A DNA stretch of 15,028 bases from Brevundimonas sp. UBA2388 (lineage in GTDB: Bacteria > Pseudomonadota > Alphaproteobacteria > Caulobacterales > Caulobacteraceae), in assembly GCA_002343425.1 (NCBI GenBank), contig DDSO01000034.1:1-15028 (forward strand), given 5' to 3'. Numbering within the stretch: position 1 is the first letter of the stretch; each line of letters begins with the position of its first letter. The notes beneath the pieces were generated by a model. That model was not told the DNA's origin, searched no databases, and was given only the letters and a program-made list of their open reading frames with translations. This document shows positions 1 through 7,987 of the stretch, in pieces. Made by a program: the position numbers and the translations under genes.

Positions 1-229
1 GGCCGGCGATGTCGACGAATTCGATCGCCGCCGGGATCACGACCTGCGTGCGGGCGATCTTCTGCAGCACCGCGAGCCGGTCGTCGGGCACCGTGACGAC
101 GCCCACGTTGGGATCGATGGTGCAGAACGGATAGTTGGCGGCCTGGGCCGCCGCCGTCTTGGTCAGGGCGTTGAACAGGGTGGACTTGCCGACATTGGGC
201 AGGCCGACGATCGCGACTTTCAGGGCCAT
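1..229 (-). CDS. ychF: YchF/OLA1-family GTPase, N-terminal part (truncated by window edge)
   Basis: The reverse strand from the ATG at 229-227 reads [20 protein letters not shown] and continues through [10 protein letters not shown] to EFVDIAG at the window edge, 76 codons in all. GLPNVGKST (about residues 9-17) is the Walker A (G1) loop, and DIAG is the G3 motif in the form typical of YchF. YchF is a cytosolic P-loop NTPase of the Obg-related group. It binds ribosomes, prefers ATP in characterised members and is linked to stress responses. The [10 protein letters not shown] stretch is diagnostic for YchF rather than Obg or Era. The C-terminal TGS domain lies outside the window. It is the last leftward gene visible, 68 bp downstream of the copper chaperone gene, so co-transcription is possible. 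No good Shine-Dalgarno sequence sits at the usual distance from the ATG. Confidence 0.95.
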   Translation of the reverse strand, partial: MALKVAIVGLPNVGKSTLFNALTKTAAAQAANYPFCTIDPNVGVVTVPDDRLAVLQKIARTQVVIPAAIEFVDIAG

Positions 230-297
230 GGTCTTGGGGAGGTTCCTCGTGAGCGCGAGCCTTTAGCCGGTCACGACCGGTTTGTCAGTCTCGCGCG

Positions 298-783
298 TCA
301 GAGAGCGGCCGGGGCGACCGCCTCATCCGACCCGGCAACGGGCGGTTGACCGACCGTCGCAGTCACCTCGACGGCCGGTGACGTCTCGAAGGTCAGGGTC
401 AGGGCGACCGTATCACCGGCGACCAGAGGCTCCTCGACTCCCAGCAGCATCAGGTGATTGCCGCCCGGTACAAGGGCCACGGTCTCACCGGCGGGAAGGG
501 GCAGGCCCTCGCGAAGCTCGCTCATCATCATCATGCCGCTCTCGATCCGGCTCTCGTGGATCTGCACCAGATTGGCGTCGGTGCTGCTGGCCGAAACCAG
601 CCGGTCGGCGGTCGCGGCGGTCAGGGTGAGGTAGCAGCCGGTCATCTGGCGCCCGACCGGCGTCGGCCGGCAGATGGCGTCGGCGACCTGCACCGTTGCG
701 GCCTCACCGGAACCCGCGCCGCCGCCCGGGGTGCAGGCGGTCAGGGTCAGCAGGGCAAGGGCGAGGAACGGAGCGCGGTGCAT
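298..783 (-). CDS. PCu(A)C-type copper chaperone lipoprotein
   Basis: This 161-residue protein has a lipoprotein signal (MHRAPFLALALLTLTAC; lipobox LTAC, lipidated Cys17), so it should be anchored in the periplasm. The mature part fits the PCu(A)C family (SCO-partner, DUF461), which binds Cu(I) through a His/Met set and delivers it to the CuA or CuB site of cytochrome oxidase. The expected ligands are visible: His76, Met87 eleven residues later within a run of four Met (84-87), then His110 and Met112 as HLM. This is the H-X10-M-X(21-22)-H-X-M pattern, with one extra residue in the second spacer. Two cysteines (38 and 50) could form a disulfide. The usual partner genes (sco, cox) are not adjacent: it sits between pth and ychF. 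Family assignment is firm; its in vivo copper target is inferred. Confidence 0.88.
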   Translation of the reverse strand: MHRAPFLALALLTLTACTPGGGAGSGEAATVQVADAICRPTPVGRQMTGCYLTLTAATADRLVSASSTDANLVQIHESRIESGMMMMSELREGLPLPAGETVALVPGGNHLMLLGVEEPLVAGDTVALTLTFETSPAVEVTATVGQPPVAGSDEAVAPAAL

Positions 784-867
784 GGAGGTCAGGCCTTGTC
801 GAGGGCCGGGACAGCCCCGGCGGCGCCCCCCCGCACTAACGGGCGCGGCGGTTGATGGAAAGCGCGG

Positions 868-1497
868 CTATTCGCCCCGCGCCGCATTCTGCGCCGCCTG
901 ACGCGGGCTGAATTTCGGGGCGGGGGCCAGGCGCATGACCTCGGCCTGATAGCGTTCGTCGTCGCCTGCGAGGGCGAAGGGCAGGGCGCCGGCGACGGCG
1001 TCCAGCATCGGCTCCAGCCAGGTCCGGTCGGCCTTGTGGAAGTCGCTCAACACATGGCCGTGCACCAGTTCCGGCGCGCCCGGGTGGCCGACGCCCATGC
1101 GGCCGCGGCGGAAGTCAGGGCCCAACTGGCTGATCAGGCTGCGGACGCCGTTCTGGCCCGCTGCCCCGCCGCCCGTCTTCATGCGGAAGCGGCCGGGGGC
1201 GAGATCGATCTCGTCGTGGAAGACGATGACCGCGCCGGGCTGGACCTTGTAGAAGCGCGCCGCCTCGGCGACCGCCCGACCGCTCTCGTTCATGAAGGTC
1301 TGGGGCTTCATCAGCAGGACCTTGACCGGCCCTTCGGTCGTCGCGACCTCGCCCTCGCGGATCACGGACTGGAATTTGGCCCGCTCGGGCCCGAACGACC
1401 AGCGCCGCGCGATCTCGTCAGCGGCCATGAAGCCGATGTTGTGGCGGTTGCCCTGATATTTGGGACCCGGATTGCCCAGGCCGGCGATGATGATCAT
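868..1497 (-). CDS. pth: Peptidyl-tRNA hydrolase
   Basis: Pth releases tRNA from peptidyl-tRNAs that drop off the ribosome by cleaving the ester bond; it is a cytosolic, usually essential enzyme. The N-terminus MIIIAGLGNPGPKYQGNRHN carries Asn9 and the catalytic His19-Asn20 pair. MKPQTFMNESG (63-73) includes the tRNA/peptide-contacting Asn70, and HDEIDL (94-99) contains the Asp95 that activates the histidine. The glycine-rich GGGAAGQNGVRS (109-120) keeps Asn116 but has Gln115 where most family members have His. At 209 residues it is slightly longer than the E. coli enzyme, with a basic, Ala/Arg-rich C-terminal tail. It lies 78 bp downstream of rplY on the same strand; the rplY-pth order is common in bacteria and suggests joint expression, modulated by the hairpin between them. 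Confidence 0.97.
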   Translation of the reverse strand: MIIIAGLGNPGPKYQGNRHNIGFMAADEIARRWSFGPERAKFQSVIREGEVATTEGPVKVLLMKPQTFMNESGRAVAEAARFYKVQPGAVIVFHDEIDLAPGRFRMKTGGGAAGQNGVRSLISQLGPDFRRGRMGVGHPGAPELVHGHVLSDFHKADRTWLEPMLDAVAGALPFALAGDDERYQAEVMRLAPAPKFSPRQAAQNAARGE

Positions 1498-1518
1498 GGC
1501 GCGAGGTCCGGATAAGGA

Positions 1519-1550
1519 AACGGCCCCGTCCGTTTCCGGATGGGGCCGTT
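1519..1550 (-). terminator. Intergenic hairpin between rplY and pth (attenuator or weak terminator)
   Basis: AACGGCCCC at 1519-1527 pairs perfectly with GGGGCCGTT at 1542-1550. On the leftward (mRNA) strand the stem continues after one A/C mismatch through TCCG/CGGA and closes on a GAAA tetraloop. The sequence after the stem on that strand (TCCTTATCC) has only short T runs. It could therefore be a partial intrinsic terminator that lowers pth expression relative to rplY, or an RNA stabiliser/processing site. Pairing was read directly; the function is inferred. Confidence 0.5.
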
Positions 1551-1575
1551 CCAGTAGCAGTTTGTCGAGAGGCGA

Positions 1576-2262
1576 TCAGCCCTCGGCGGTGTCTTCCGCG
1601 GCGGCTTCGCCGGCTTCCTCGGCGGCGGCCTGTTCGGTCGCTTCGACCTCGGCGGCCACTTCGGCGTCGTGCGCATCGTCGGCGGCGGCCGAGATGGCGG
1701 CCGAAGACGTCTTGATCGAGGCGATCACGAAGTCACGGTCGGTGATGGTCGGCTCGACGTCCTGCGTGCCCTTCAGGTCGGACCAGCGGATGGTGTCGCC
1801 CATCTTGTGGCCGGCCAGGTCGACGATCAGGTCTTCCGGGATGTGATCCGCGCGGACCTTCACCTCGACCGAGTGACGGACGATTTCCAGCGAACCGCCC
1901 TGACGGAAGGCTTCGCACTGGTCCTGGTTGATGAAGTGGACCGGGATTTCGATCTTGATCGTCTGCTTCTCATCGACGCGCATGAGGTCGAAGTGCAGGG
2001 GGCGGTCGGTGACCGGGTCGAACTGGACATCGCGCGCGATGACCGGCTGCGATTCCTTGCCGTACTTCAGCGTCACCAGGTGACCCAGCAGCTTGCCGGT
2101 GTAGAGCGACTTGCGGAAGTCGCGCTCGTTCACCGAGATGGCCACGGGGGCCTTGTCGCCGCCGTACAGGACGCCCGGGACCATGCCCGCGCGGCGCGCG
2201 GCGCGAGCGCCGCCGGTGCCGACGCCATTACGGACGTCCACGTTCAGAATGATCTCGGCCAT
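1576..2262 (-). CDS. rplY: 50S ribosomal protein L25 / general stress protein Ctc
   Basis: L25 binds 5S rRNA in the central protuberance of the large subunit. The 228-residue length indicates the long Ctc/TL5 type, with an N-terminal 5S-rRNA-binding L25 domain (about 1-95) and a second beta-rich domain (about 100-185). The short E. coli form has only the first. Typical blocks are RRAGMVPGVLYG (23-34), RDVQFDPVTDRPLHFDLMRV (77-96) and the second-domain pattern SLEIVRHSVEVK. From about residue 186 the protein becomes a low-complexity Ala/Glu/Asp tail, seen in many alphaproteobacterial L25 proteins and probably disordered. The ATG at 2262 is preceded by GAGGCGAGG-type purines. It is the first gene after a 153-bp gap with a promoter candidate, so it likely heads an rplY-pth transcript. 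Confidence 0.96.
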   Translation of the reverse strand: MAEIILNVDVRNGVGTGGARAARRAGMVPGVLYGGDKAPVAISVNERDFRKSLYTGKLLGHLVTLKYGKESQPVIARDVQFDPVTDRPLHFDLMRVDEKQTIKIEIPVHFINQDQCEAFRQGGSLEIVRHSVEVKVRADHIPEDLIVDLAGHKMGDTIRWSDLKGTQDVEPTITDRDFVIASIKTSSAAISAAADDAHDAEVAAEVEATEQAAAEEAGEAAAEDTAEG

Positions 2263-2345
2263 CGCCTCGCCTCAACAACACAAACGCCGCGCTGACCAGT
2301 CAGCCCTCGCGGCGGGGTCAGGGACCCTGAATTCAAGAGCGCGGG

Positions 2346-2374
2346 TCATTACACGCCAACCGGCGTTGACGCAA
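2346..2374 (-). promoter_or_regulatory. Candidate housekeeping promoter for rplY
   Basis: On the reverse strand TTGCGT (2374-2369) and TAATGA (2351-2346) are separated by exactly 17 bp, a sigma-70-like arrangement, about 84 bp upstream of the rplY ATG. It lies in the only sizeable gap between rplY and the upstream lipoprotein gene. It was picked by eye; alphaproteobacterial promoters are degenerate. Confidence 0.35.
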
Positions 2375-2415
2375 CCGTCCCAGGCGTCATTGCGACACCC
2401 GAATGGAATTGAACG

Positions 2416-3525
2416 TTAGCGCCCGCTGTTCAACGCCGCGGTGGCCGAAGCGGAGGCCGCCGCCGCGGCTTCCGCCACCGGGGACTGCACCGGTGCGGAA
2501 TCAGGCGCGCCGCCCGTCACCGCGGTCGCCGTCGTCTCGACGGGGGCAGGGGTGATGTTCTGGGCCGTGCAGGTGGCCAGGTCGCGCGCCACATGGCGGC
2601 CGACGCAGAACATGTCCTCATAGCTGGGCCGTGACGCGGCCAGGCACTGGAACAGCATCAGCTTGGACATGTTGAGGCAGAACTCGCTGTTCTGATCGAC
2701 CGTCAGGGCCTCGGTATTGGCCCGGGCGTCCTCGCCCCCGGCGCCGAGCGCGGCCAGGGCGGCGATGGCCAACGAGCGGGCGACGGCCGGCGTATAGGGT
2801 GGACCCGAGCGCGAGGCGTTCAGGGAGAGGCCCGAGCCGGAGTTGGCCGCGGCGAACAGACGGGCCGATTCCTCGGCCGACGGCAGCATCTGCACCGCCG
2901 ACAGGGCCTTTGCGCCCTCGAGTCGCGTCACGCGGTCGCTGATCGGCACCGTCGCCCAGCGGCGGCGCGGGTCCCGACGACCCTGGATCGTATAGGCGTC
3001 CTCCTCGACGGCGTCGGCGATCATCAGCATGGCCGCCGAATCACGACCGATGGTGTCGACGATCAGGCCGGCGGCGGCGTCTGCTCCGGGCAGGGTGGCG
3101 GCATAGGCGGGGTCCGCAACGATCCGGTCGATGATCTGCCTGCGGTTCGCGGGGTCGGCGGCGATCGCGCGGACGCCCTGCACGAACTCCGGCGACTGCA
3201 GCGCCAGGATCGAGCCGTAGGCGATCATGCCGCGCGACAGCTGGGCCGGTTCATAGGAGGCGCCCCGGCGGATGGCGGCCTGGATGGCCTCGGCGCTGGT
3301 GAACCCGGCCTGGATGGAGCCGGCCTCGCGCATGAAGGCGACATAGATGGAGGCGGCCTGGGCCACGCCTTCGTTCAGGCTGACGGCGGGCAGCGGAGCA
3401 TGGACCGGGGCCGGCGGCGGGGGCGCGGGCGCGGGTTCAGGCTCCGGAGTCGCGCAACTGGCCAGAAGGACGAAGCCGGCGGCGGCCGCCAACGAAAGGC
3501 CGCGACGCGGAAGAGCCTGAAACAT
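2416..3525 (-). CDS. Proline-rich lipoprotein of unknown function
   Basis: I do not recognise a named family. The start chosen is the ATG at 3525, which has GGGGA (3536-3532) six bases upstream; a TTG at 3540 would add five residues but leaves that Shine-Dalgarno inside the gene. From this ATG the protein is 369 residues. It begins MFQALPRRGLSLAAAAGFVL followed by lipobox LASC (Cys24), so it is probably a membrane-anchored lipoprotein. A Pro/Ala/Glu linker (about 27-45) leads into a helical, Ala-rich domain. Toward the C-terminus there are four cysteines in about 40 residues (EFCLNM, FQCLAA, MFCVGR, ATCTAQ) that could form two disulfides in the periplasm. The end is a low-complexity Ala/Ser/Thr tail. 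It lies between prs and rplY, which does not reveal a function; I would expect it to be conserved in the same order. Confidence 0.85.
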   Translation of the reverse strand: MFQALPRRGLSLAAAAGFVLLASCATPEPEPAPAPPPPAPVHAPLPAVSLNEGVAQAASIYVAFMREAGSIQAGFTSAEAIQAAIRRGASYEPAQLSRGMIAYGSILALQSPEFVQGVRAIAADPANRRQIIDRIVADPAYAATLPGADAAAGLIVDTIGRDSAAMLMIADAVEEDAYTIQGRRDPRRRWATVPISDRVTRLEGAKALSAVQMLPSAEESARLFAAANSGSGLSLNASRSGPPYTPAVARSLAIAALAALGAGGEDARANTEALTVDQNSEFCLNMSKLMLFQCLAASRPSYEDMFCVGRHVARDLATCTAQNITPAPVETTATAVTGGAPDSAPVQSPVAEAAAAASASATAALNSGR

Positions 3526-3531
3526 GCGAAA

Positions 3532-3536
3532 TCCCC
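3532..3536 (-). promoter_or_regulatory. Shine-Dalgarno deciding the lipoprotein start
   Basis: GGGGA on the reverse strand is followed by six bases and then the ATG at 3525. The spacing favours this ATG over the in-frame TTG at 3540 that precedes it. Confidence 0.5.
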
Positions 3537-3609
3537 ACAAGGACGCACGGCGCGTCGAGGCGCCGGAGTTTGAAGGGCTTATAACGCGTGGAGAACCGTT
3601 TTCCGACCG

Positions 3610-4545
<936 letters not shown>

Positions 4546-4605
4546 GTCCGGTCATCCTTTCGCCGTCATCGCCCGGCTGAGAATGCGTCCGCGGCGTTGG
4601 CGCGC

Positions 4606-4633
4606 TACATACCAGCGGACGGCCCGGCCACAA
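4606..4633 (-). promoter_or_regulatory. Candidate prs promoter
   Basis: On the reverse strand TTGTGG (4633-4628) and TATGTA (4611-4606) are 16 bp apart, about 60 bp upstream of the prs ATG. The -10 is a fair match, the -35 is weaker. The element partly overlaps the hairpin at 4632-4651. Confidence 0.35.
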
Positions 4634-4651
4634 GGCGCGGCGCGCCTTTTT
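4632..4651 (+). terminator. Rho-independent-terminator-like hairpin facing bamD
   Basis: AAGGCGC (4632-4638), loop GGC, GCGCCTT (4642-4648) and then more T give a perfect 7-bp GC-rich stem ending in a run of five T (4647-4651) on the forward strand. This is the classic intrinsic terminator layout. No forward gene ends upstream of it; it sits about 115 bp before bamD and in the upstream region of the divergent prs. It may stop antisense transcription from within prs, act as a leader attenuator, or end a short RNA. Confidence 0.5.
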
Positions 4652-4669
4652 GGCGCTGTTCTTCGCGCA

Positions 4670-4699
4670 TTGGCGTGGGCAGGTTCGCTGGTGTAGAGA
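4670..4699 (+). promoter_or_regulatory. Weak candidate bamD promoter
   Basis: TTGGCG (4670-4675) and TAGAGA (4694-4699) are 18 bp apart, downstream of the T-tract hairpin and 67 bp before the preferred bamD start. It is a by-eye match only. Confidence 0.22.
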
Positions 4700-4755
4700 T
4701 CGCGTCTCGTTTTTCGGGGGCGCCGACGGGTCCGCGCCCGCCGGCATTTCAAGTT

Positions 4756-4760
4756 GAGGT
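4756..4760 (+). promoter_or_regulatory. Shine-Dalgarno supporting the TTG start of bamD at 4766
   Basis: GAGGT lies five bases before the TTG at 4766. The alternative in-frame TTG at 4754 overlaps this motif and has no good ribosome-binding site of its own. No ATG or GTG is available near the signal peptide. Confidence 0.5.
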
Positions 4761-4765
4761 CGTCC

Positions 4766-5611
4766 TTGCCTGCTTCCAAATTCCGCGCCGGCCTGGTCCT
4801 GGCCACCGTGGCTGTTTCGGCCCTGACGATCTCGGCCTGCAGCGGCCGCCCCGAACGTCCGCGTCTGGCCTATGAAGAGCGGCCGGTCGAGGCCCTCTAC
4901 AACACGGGCTACCAGCGCCTGCAGCGCAACCGCTGGGCCGATGCGATCGACTATTTCCAGGAGGTCGAGCGCCAGCATCCGTATTCGGAGTGGTCGCGCC
5001 GCGCGATCCTGATGCAGATCTACGCCTACTATCAGAACAACAACTACGCCGAGGCCATCGCCGCCTCGGACCGCTTCATCCAGCTGTTCCCGGGCAATCC
5101 GTCGGCCCCGTACGCCTTCTACATGAAGGCCCTGTGCAATTTCGAACAGATCACCGACGTCGGCCGCGACCAGGGCTATGCCCAGGCGGCGCTGGACGGG
5201 CTGAAGGATGTGCAGCGCCGCTATCCGGGCACGTCCTACGCCATCGACGCCACGGTCAAGATCGACATGGTCAACGACCAGCTGGCCGGCAAGGAAATGG
5301 CCATCGGCCGCTACTACCAGCGCGCCGGCCAGCCGCTGGCGGCGATCAACCGCTACAAGGCGGTGATCGACAACGAAGCCTATCAGCGCACCTCGCACAC
5401 GCCCGAGGCCCTGTACCGGCTGGTCGAGGTCAATCTGACGCTCGGGTTGAGGGAAGAGGCGACCCGCAACGGCGCCGTGCTCGGCTTCAACTATCCGGGC
5501 AGCCCCTGGTACGCCGAGGCCTACGCCCTGCTATCCGAAGACGGCCGGACGCCCGACGTCGCCCCGACCGCCCAGCGCGAAAGCTGGCTGCGCCGGATCA
5601 TTCCGGGCTGA
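4766..5611 (+). CDS. bamD: Outer membrane assembly lipoprotein BamD
   Basis: BamD (ComL/YfiO) is the essential TPR lipoprotein of the BAM complex, which inserts beta-barrel proteins into the outer membrane from the periplasmic side. From the TTG at 4766 the protein is 281 residues and begins MPASKFRAGLVLATVAVSAL followed by lipobox ISAC (Cys25). The mature part is all-helical with TPR-like units starting at LYNTGYQRLQRNRWADAIDY, then the family block EVERQHPYSEWSRRA and the loop LFPGNPSAPYAFY. The stretch INRYKAVIDNEAYQRTSHTP falls in a later TPR. Length and order of repeats match the family. A TTG at 4754 would add four residues, but the Shine-Dalgarno favours 4766. recN follows 159 bp downstream on the same strand, an arrangement common in alphaproteobacteria. 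Confidence 0.95.
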   Translation: MPASKFRAGLVLATVAVSALTISACSGRPERPRLAYEERPVEALYNTGYQRLQRNRWADAIDYFQEVERQHPYSEWSRRAILMQIYAYYQNNNYAEAIAASDRFIQLFPGNPSAPYAFYMKALCNFEQITDVGRDQGYAQAALDGLKDVQRRYPGTSYAIDATVKIDMVNDQLAGKEMAIGRYYQRAGQPLAAINRYKAVIDNEAYQRTSHTPEALYRLVEVNLTLGLREEATRNGAVLGFNYPGSPWYAEAYALLSEDGRTPDVAPTAQRESWLRRIIPG

Positions 5612-5770
5612 CGTTTCCGATATGTTCCGCTAGTCTCGGGCTTTACCCGGGGCGCGAATGGCCAGCATTCTCCGGCGTCGCCCGAGAGATCGATTCGCTT
5701 TGCCTCATCCTGATCCCTGCGCCTCCCGTCCTCGCGCTCCCGCTCCCGTGAACGCCATCGGAGCGGGCCC

Positions 5771-7471
5771 GTGCTGACCGCCCTCTCCATCCGCGACATC
5801 GTGCTGGTCGATGCGCTCGACCTCGAGGTCCATGGCGGCCTGACCGTGCTGACCGGCGAGACCGGGGCCGGCAAGTCGATCATTCTCGACGCCCTCGGCC
5901 TGGCGCTGGGGGCACGCGCCGACGCCGGTCTGGTGCGGGCCGGGGCCAAACAGGCCTCGGCCACCGCCGTCTTCACCGCCCCCGACGACCCGGCCCTGAT
6001 CGCCCTGATCAGCGAGCGCGGCTTCGATGTCGCCCCCGGCGAGGAGCTGATCCTGCGCCGCACCCTGGCCGCCGACGGCCGCAGCCGCGCCTTCGTCAAC
6101 GACCAGCCGGCGGGCGTCACCGCCCTGCGCGAGATCGGTCAGGCCCTGGTCGAGGTCCACGGCCAGCACGAGACAGTCGGCCTGCTCGACTGGAAGACCC
6201 ACCGCGCCCTGCTCGACAACTACGGCGGGCTGCAGCCCCAGCTGGACGGCGTCGCCGGCGCGGCCGACCGGCTGAAGACCGCCGAACGCACCGTCGCCGA
6301 CCTCAAGGCCGCCGCGGCTGATGCCGCCTCGCGGGCCGAGGAGCTGACGCAGGCGCTCGCTGATCTGGACGACCTCGACCCCCGCGCCGACGAGGAGACC
6401 GAACTGGCCGGCGAACGCGCCATTCTCGGCGCCGCCGAAAAGGCCGTGGCCGACCTCGCCGACGCCCGCGCCTCCCTGGGCGGGGACAAGCTGTCCCAGA
6501 AGCTGTCGGCCGCCCTGCGCGCCGTCGAACACGCCCGGACGCGGGCCGGCCAGGCGGGGACCGACCCCGAACACCCCCTGCTGCAGAAACTGGCTGCCGC
6601 CGCCGAGGCCATCGACCGCACCATGGTCGAGGCGGAAGAGGCCATCGCCTGCGTCGACGCCGCCGCCAACGCCTTCGACTTCGAGCCCGGCCGGCTCGAC
6701 AAGGCCGAGGAGCGGCTGTTCGCCCTGCGCGCCGCCGCCCGCAAGCTGAACACCTCGGTCGACTGCCTGCCGACCCTGCGCCTCCGCTTCCGCGAACAGC
6801 TGCGGCTGATCGAGGACGGGGCCGAGGCCATCAGCGCCGCCGAACGCGCCGCCTCCGCCGCGCGCGAGGCCTATGACGTCGCCGCCATCCTGCTGACCTC
6901 CGCCCGCGAGGCCGCCGCCGACCGGCTGACCGCCGCCGTGATGGAGGAACTGGCCCCCCTGAAGCTGGAGCGCGCCCGCTTCCGCGTCGGCTTCGAGCCG
7001 GTGACCGAGGGCCGGCGCGGCCCGCTGGGCGTCGAGACTGTCCGCTTCGAGATCGCCACCAACGCCGGCGCCCCCTTCGGCCCGCTGGACGCCATTGCGT
7101 CAGGCGGCGAACTGGCCCGCTTCGCCCTCGCCATGAAGGCGGCCCTGGCCGGCCGCGAGGACCAACGCCAGCCGGTGATGATCTTCGACGAGGTCGACCA
7201 GGGCGTCGGCGGCGCCGTCGCGTCCGCCGTCGGCGCACGGCTGGAGCGGCTCTCGCGCGGCGCCCAGGTCCTGGTCGTGACCCACAGCCCCCAGGTCGCC
7301 GCCCGCGGCCACGCCCACTGGAAGGTGCGCAAGACGGATGCGGGCGGCGTGACGACCACCACCGTCGATACGCTGGACGATGAGGCGCGGCGGGAGGAGA
7401 TCGCGCGGATGCTGTCAGGGGCGGTGGTGACGGACGAGGCGCGGGCGGCGGCGAGAAGCCTGATCGGGTGA
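5771..7471 (+). CDS. recN: DNA repair protein RecN
   Basis: RecN is an SMC-like ATPase recruited to double-strand breaks, where it helps hold DNA ends or sister molecules together for RecA-dependent repair. The 566-residue protein starts at a GTG with GGAGCG just upstream. It has the Walker A loop GETGAGKS (29-36) and the RecN-type QHE box in EVHGQHETVG. A long Ala/Glu/Arg-rich coiled-coil middle (about 160-380) with an EHPLLQKL hinge-like segment follows. The ABC signature ASGGELARFA (443-452) and Walker B VMIFDEVD (469-476, with Asp473 and Glu474) come next, then a C-terminal THSPQVAA switch segment. All ATPase motifs are present. I looked for a GTTC-N7-GTTC LexA site upstream and did not find one, so SOS control is not evident here. 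Confidence 0.97.
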   Translation: MLTALSIRDIVLVDALDLEVHGGLTVLTGETGAGKSIILDALGLALGARADAGLVRAGAKQASATAVFTAPDDPALIALISERGFDVAPGEELILRRTLAADGRSRAFVNDQPAGVTALREIGQALVEVHGQHETVGLLDWKTHRALLDNYGGLQPQLDGVAGAADRLKTAERTVADLKAAAADAASRAEELTQALADLDDLDPRADEETELAGERAILGAAEKAVADLADARASLGGDKLSQKLSAALRAVEHARTRAGQAGTDPEHPLLQKLAAAAEAIDRTMVEAEEAIACVDAAANAFDFEPGRLDKAEERLFALRAAARKLNTSVDCLPTLRLRFREQLRLIEDGAEAISAAERAASAAREAYDVAAILLTSAREAAADRLTAAVMEELAPLKLERARFRVGFEPVTEGRRGPLGVETVRFEIATNAGAPFGPLDAIASGGELARFALAMKAALAGREDQRQPVMIFDEVDQGVGGAVASAVGARLERLSRGAQVLVVTHSPQVAARGHAHWKVRKTDAGGVTTTTVDTLDDEARREEIARMLSGAVVTDEARAAARSLIG

Positions 7472-7479
7472 CGGGGACG

Positions 7480-7505
7480 CGGTGGGGGCAGCGCTGAAAG
7501 CGGAC
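7480..7505 (+). repeat. Possible degenerate 3' end of the 50-bp repeat family
   Basis: The sequence ending GAAAGCGGAC at 7496-7505 resembles the last ten bases of the repeat copy ending at 8135 (GAAAGCGGAC), and the GGCAGC upstream recalls the copy ending at 7981. The 5' half is not recognisable. It lies just after the recN stop, the left edge of the accessory patch. Confidence 0.3.
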
Positions 7506-7604
7506 GGTCCGGAGGTCGGCTATGGGGGGTGAGCGGACTCTACCCAGAATGAAATCGACAGCCTGACAGTTGACTTTGAGACCATCAAAGCGAGGGTCGT
7601 CAAC

Positions 7605-7925
7605 ATGACCGACAATCCCAACTCAAACAGGCGAAAGAAGATCATGGAGGCCGTCTTTGGTGAGCGGCTGACTGGCGATGACTTGCTGAGACACAAAGCC
7701 GCGCGGCCCTCGAAGAAAATCTACTACGCGTTGCAGCTTGTCAGGTTGATCTTGATCACTGTCCTTGGTGCGTGGGTCTTCAACGTCGAAGGCCGTTTGC
7801 CTTTGATCGGCACATGGCTGGCTCAGTCGCGGTTCGCGGTGTTTCCAGTTTGGGCAGGCTGCTTGAGCATTTTGGCATTCTCAGAATGGTTTTATGAGCG
7901 GCGCGAGCGCACACTTCGGCGGTAG
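7605..7925 (+). CDS. Small two-helix membrane protein, unknown function
   Basis: This 106-residue protein is not recognised. A basic N-terminus (MTDNPNSNRRKKIMEAVFGE) precedes two probable transmembrane helices, about 41-60 (YALQLVRLILITVLGAWVF) and 77-96 (FAVFPVWAGCLSILAFSEWF). Flanking charges (RRERTLRR at the end, RRKK at the start) suggest both termini are cytoplasmic. GAGGGTC lies seven bases before the ATG. Its codons are less G/C-ending than those of recN or bamD (for example many TTG and TTT), which fits accessory DNA. A copy of the 50-bp repeat starts six bases after its stop codon. Confidence 0.6.
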   Translation: MTDNPNSNRRKKIMEAVFGERLTGDDLLRHKAARPSKKIYYALQLVRLILITVLGAWVFNVEGRLPLIGTWLAQSRFAVFPVWAGCLSILAFSEWFYERRERTLRR

Positions 7926-7931
7926 TTGCTG

Positions 7932-7981
7932 TGTCCGCAATGGGTCGAGAGCGGAAGCGGGCGTCGCGGCAGCAAGCGGAC
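7932..7981 (+). repeat. 50-bp dispersed repeat, copy A
   Basis: It starts TGTCCGCAATGGGTCG and ends GCGGAC. Its ends form a perfect 8-bp inverted repeat, GTGTCCGC (7931-7938) with GCGGACAC (7976-7983), so it can fold as a hairpin. Its middle is the most divergent of the four copies. It lies between the stop of the small membrane gene and the 3' end of the tRNA-like sequence. Confidence 0.75.
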
Positions 7982-7987
7982 ACGATA

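Noticed and set aside
267..280. CCGGT-CACG-ACCGG hairpin between ychF and the copper chaperone gene
   Set aside because: The stem is only 5 bp and lacks a T tract in the direction of transcription; not convincing as a terminator.
3549..3564. GGCGC...GCGCC inverted repeat upstream of the lipoprotein gene
   Set aside because: It is short, GC-only and common by chance in this base composition.
5612..5770. Possible LexA (SOS) box upstream of recN
   Set aside because: Only one GTTC half-site was seen (near 5625); the second half of GTTC-N7-GTTC is absent.
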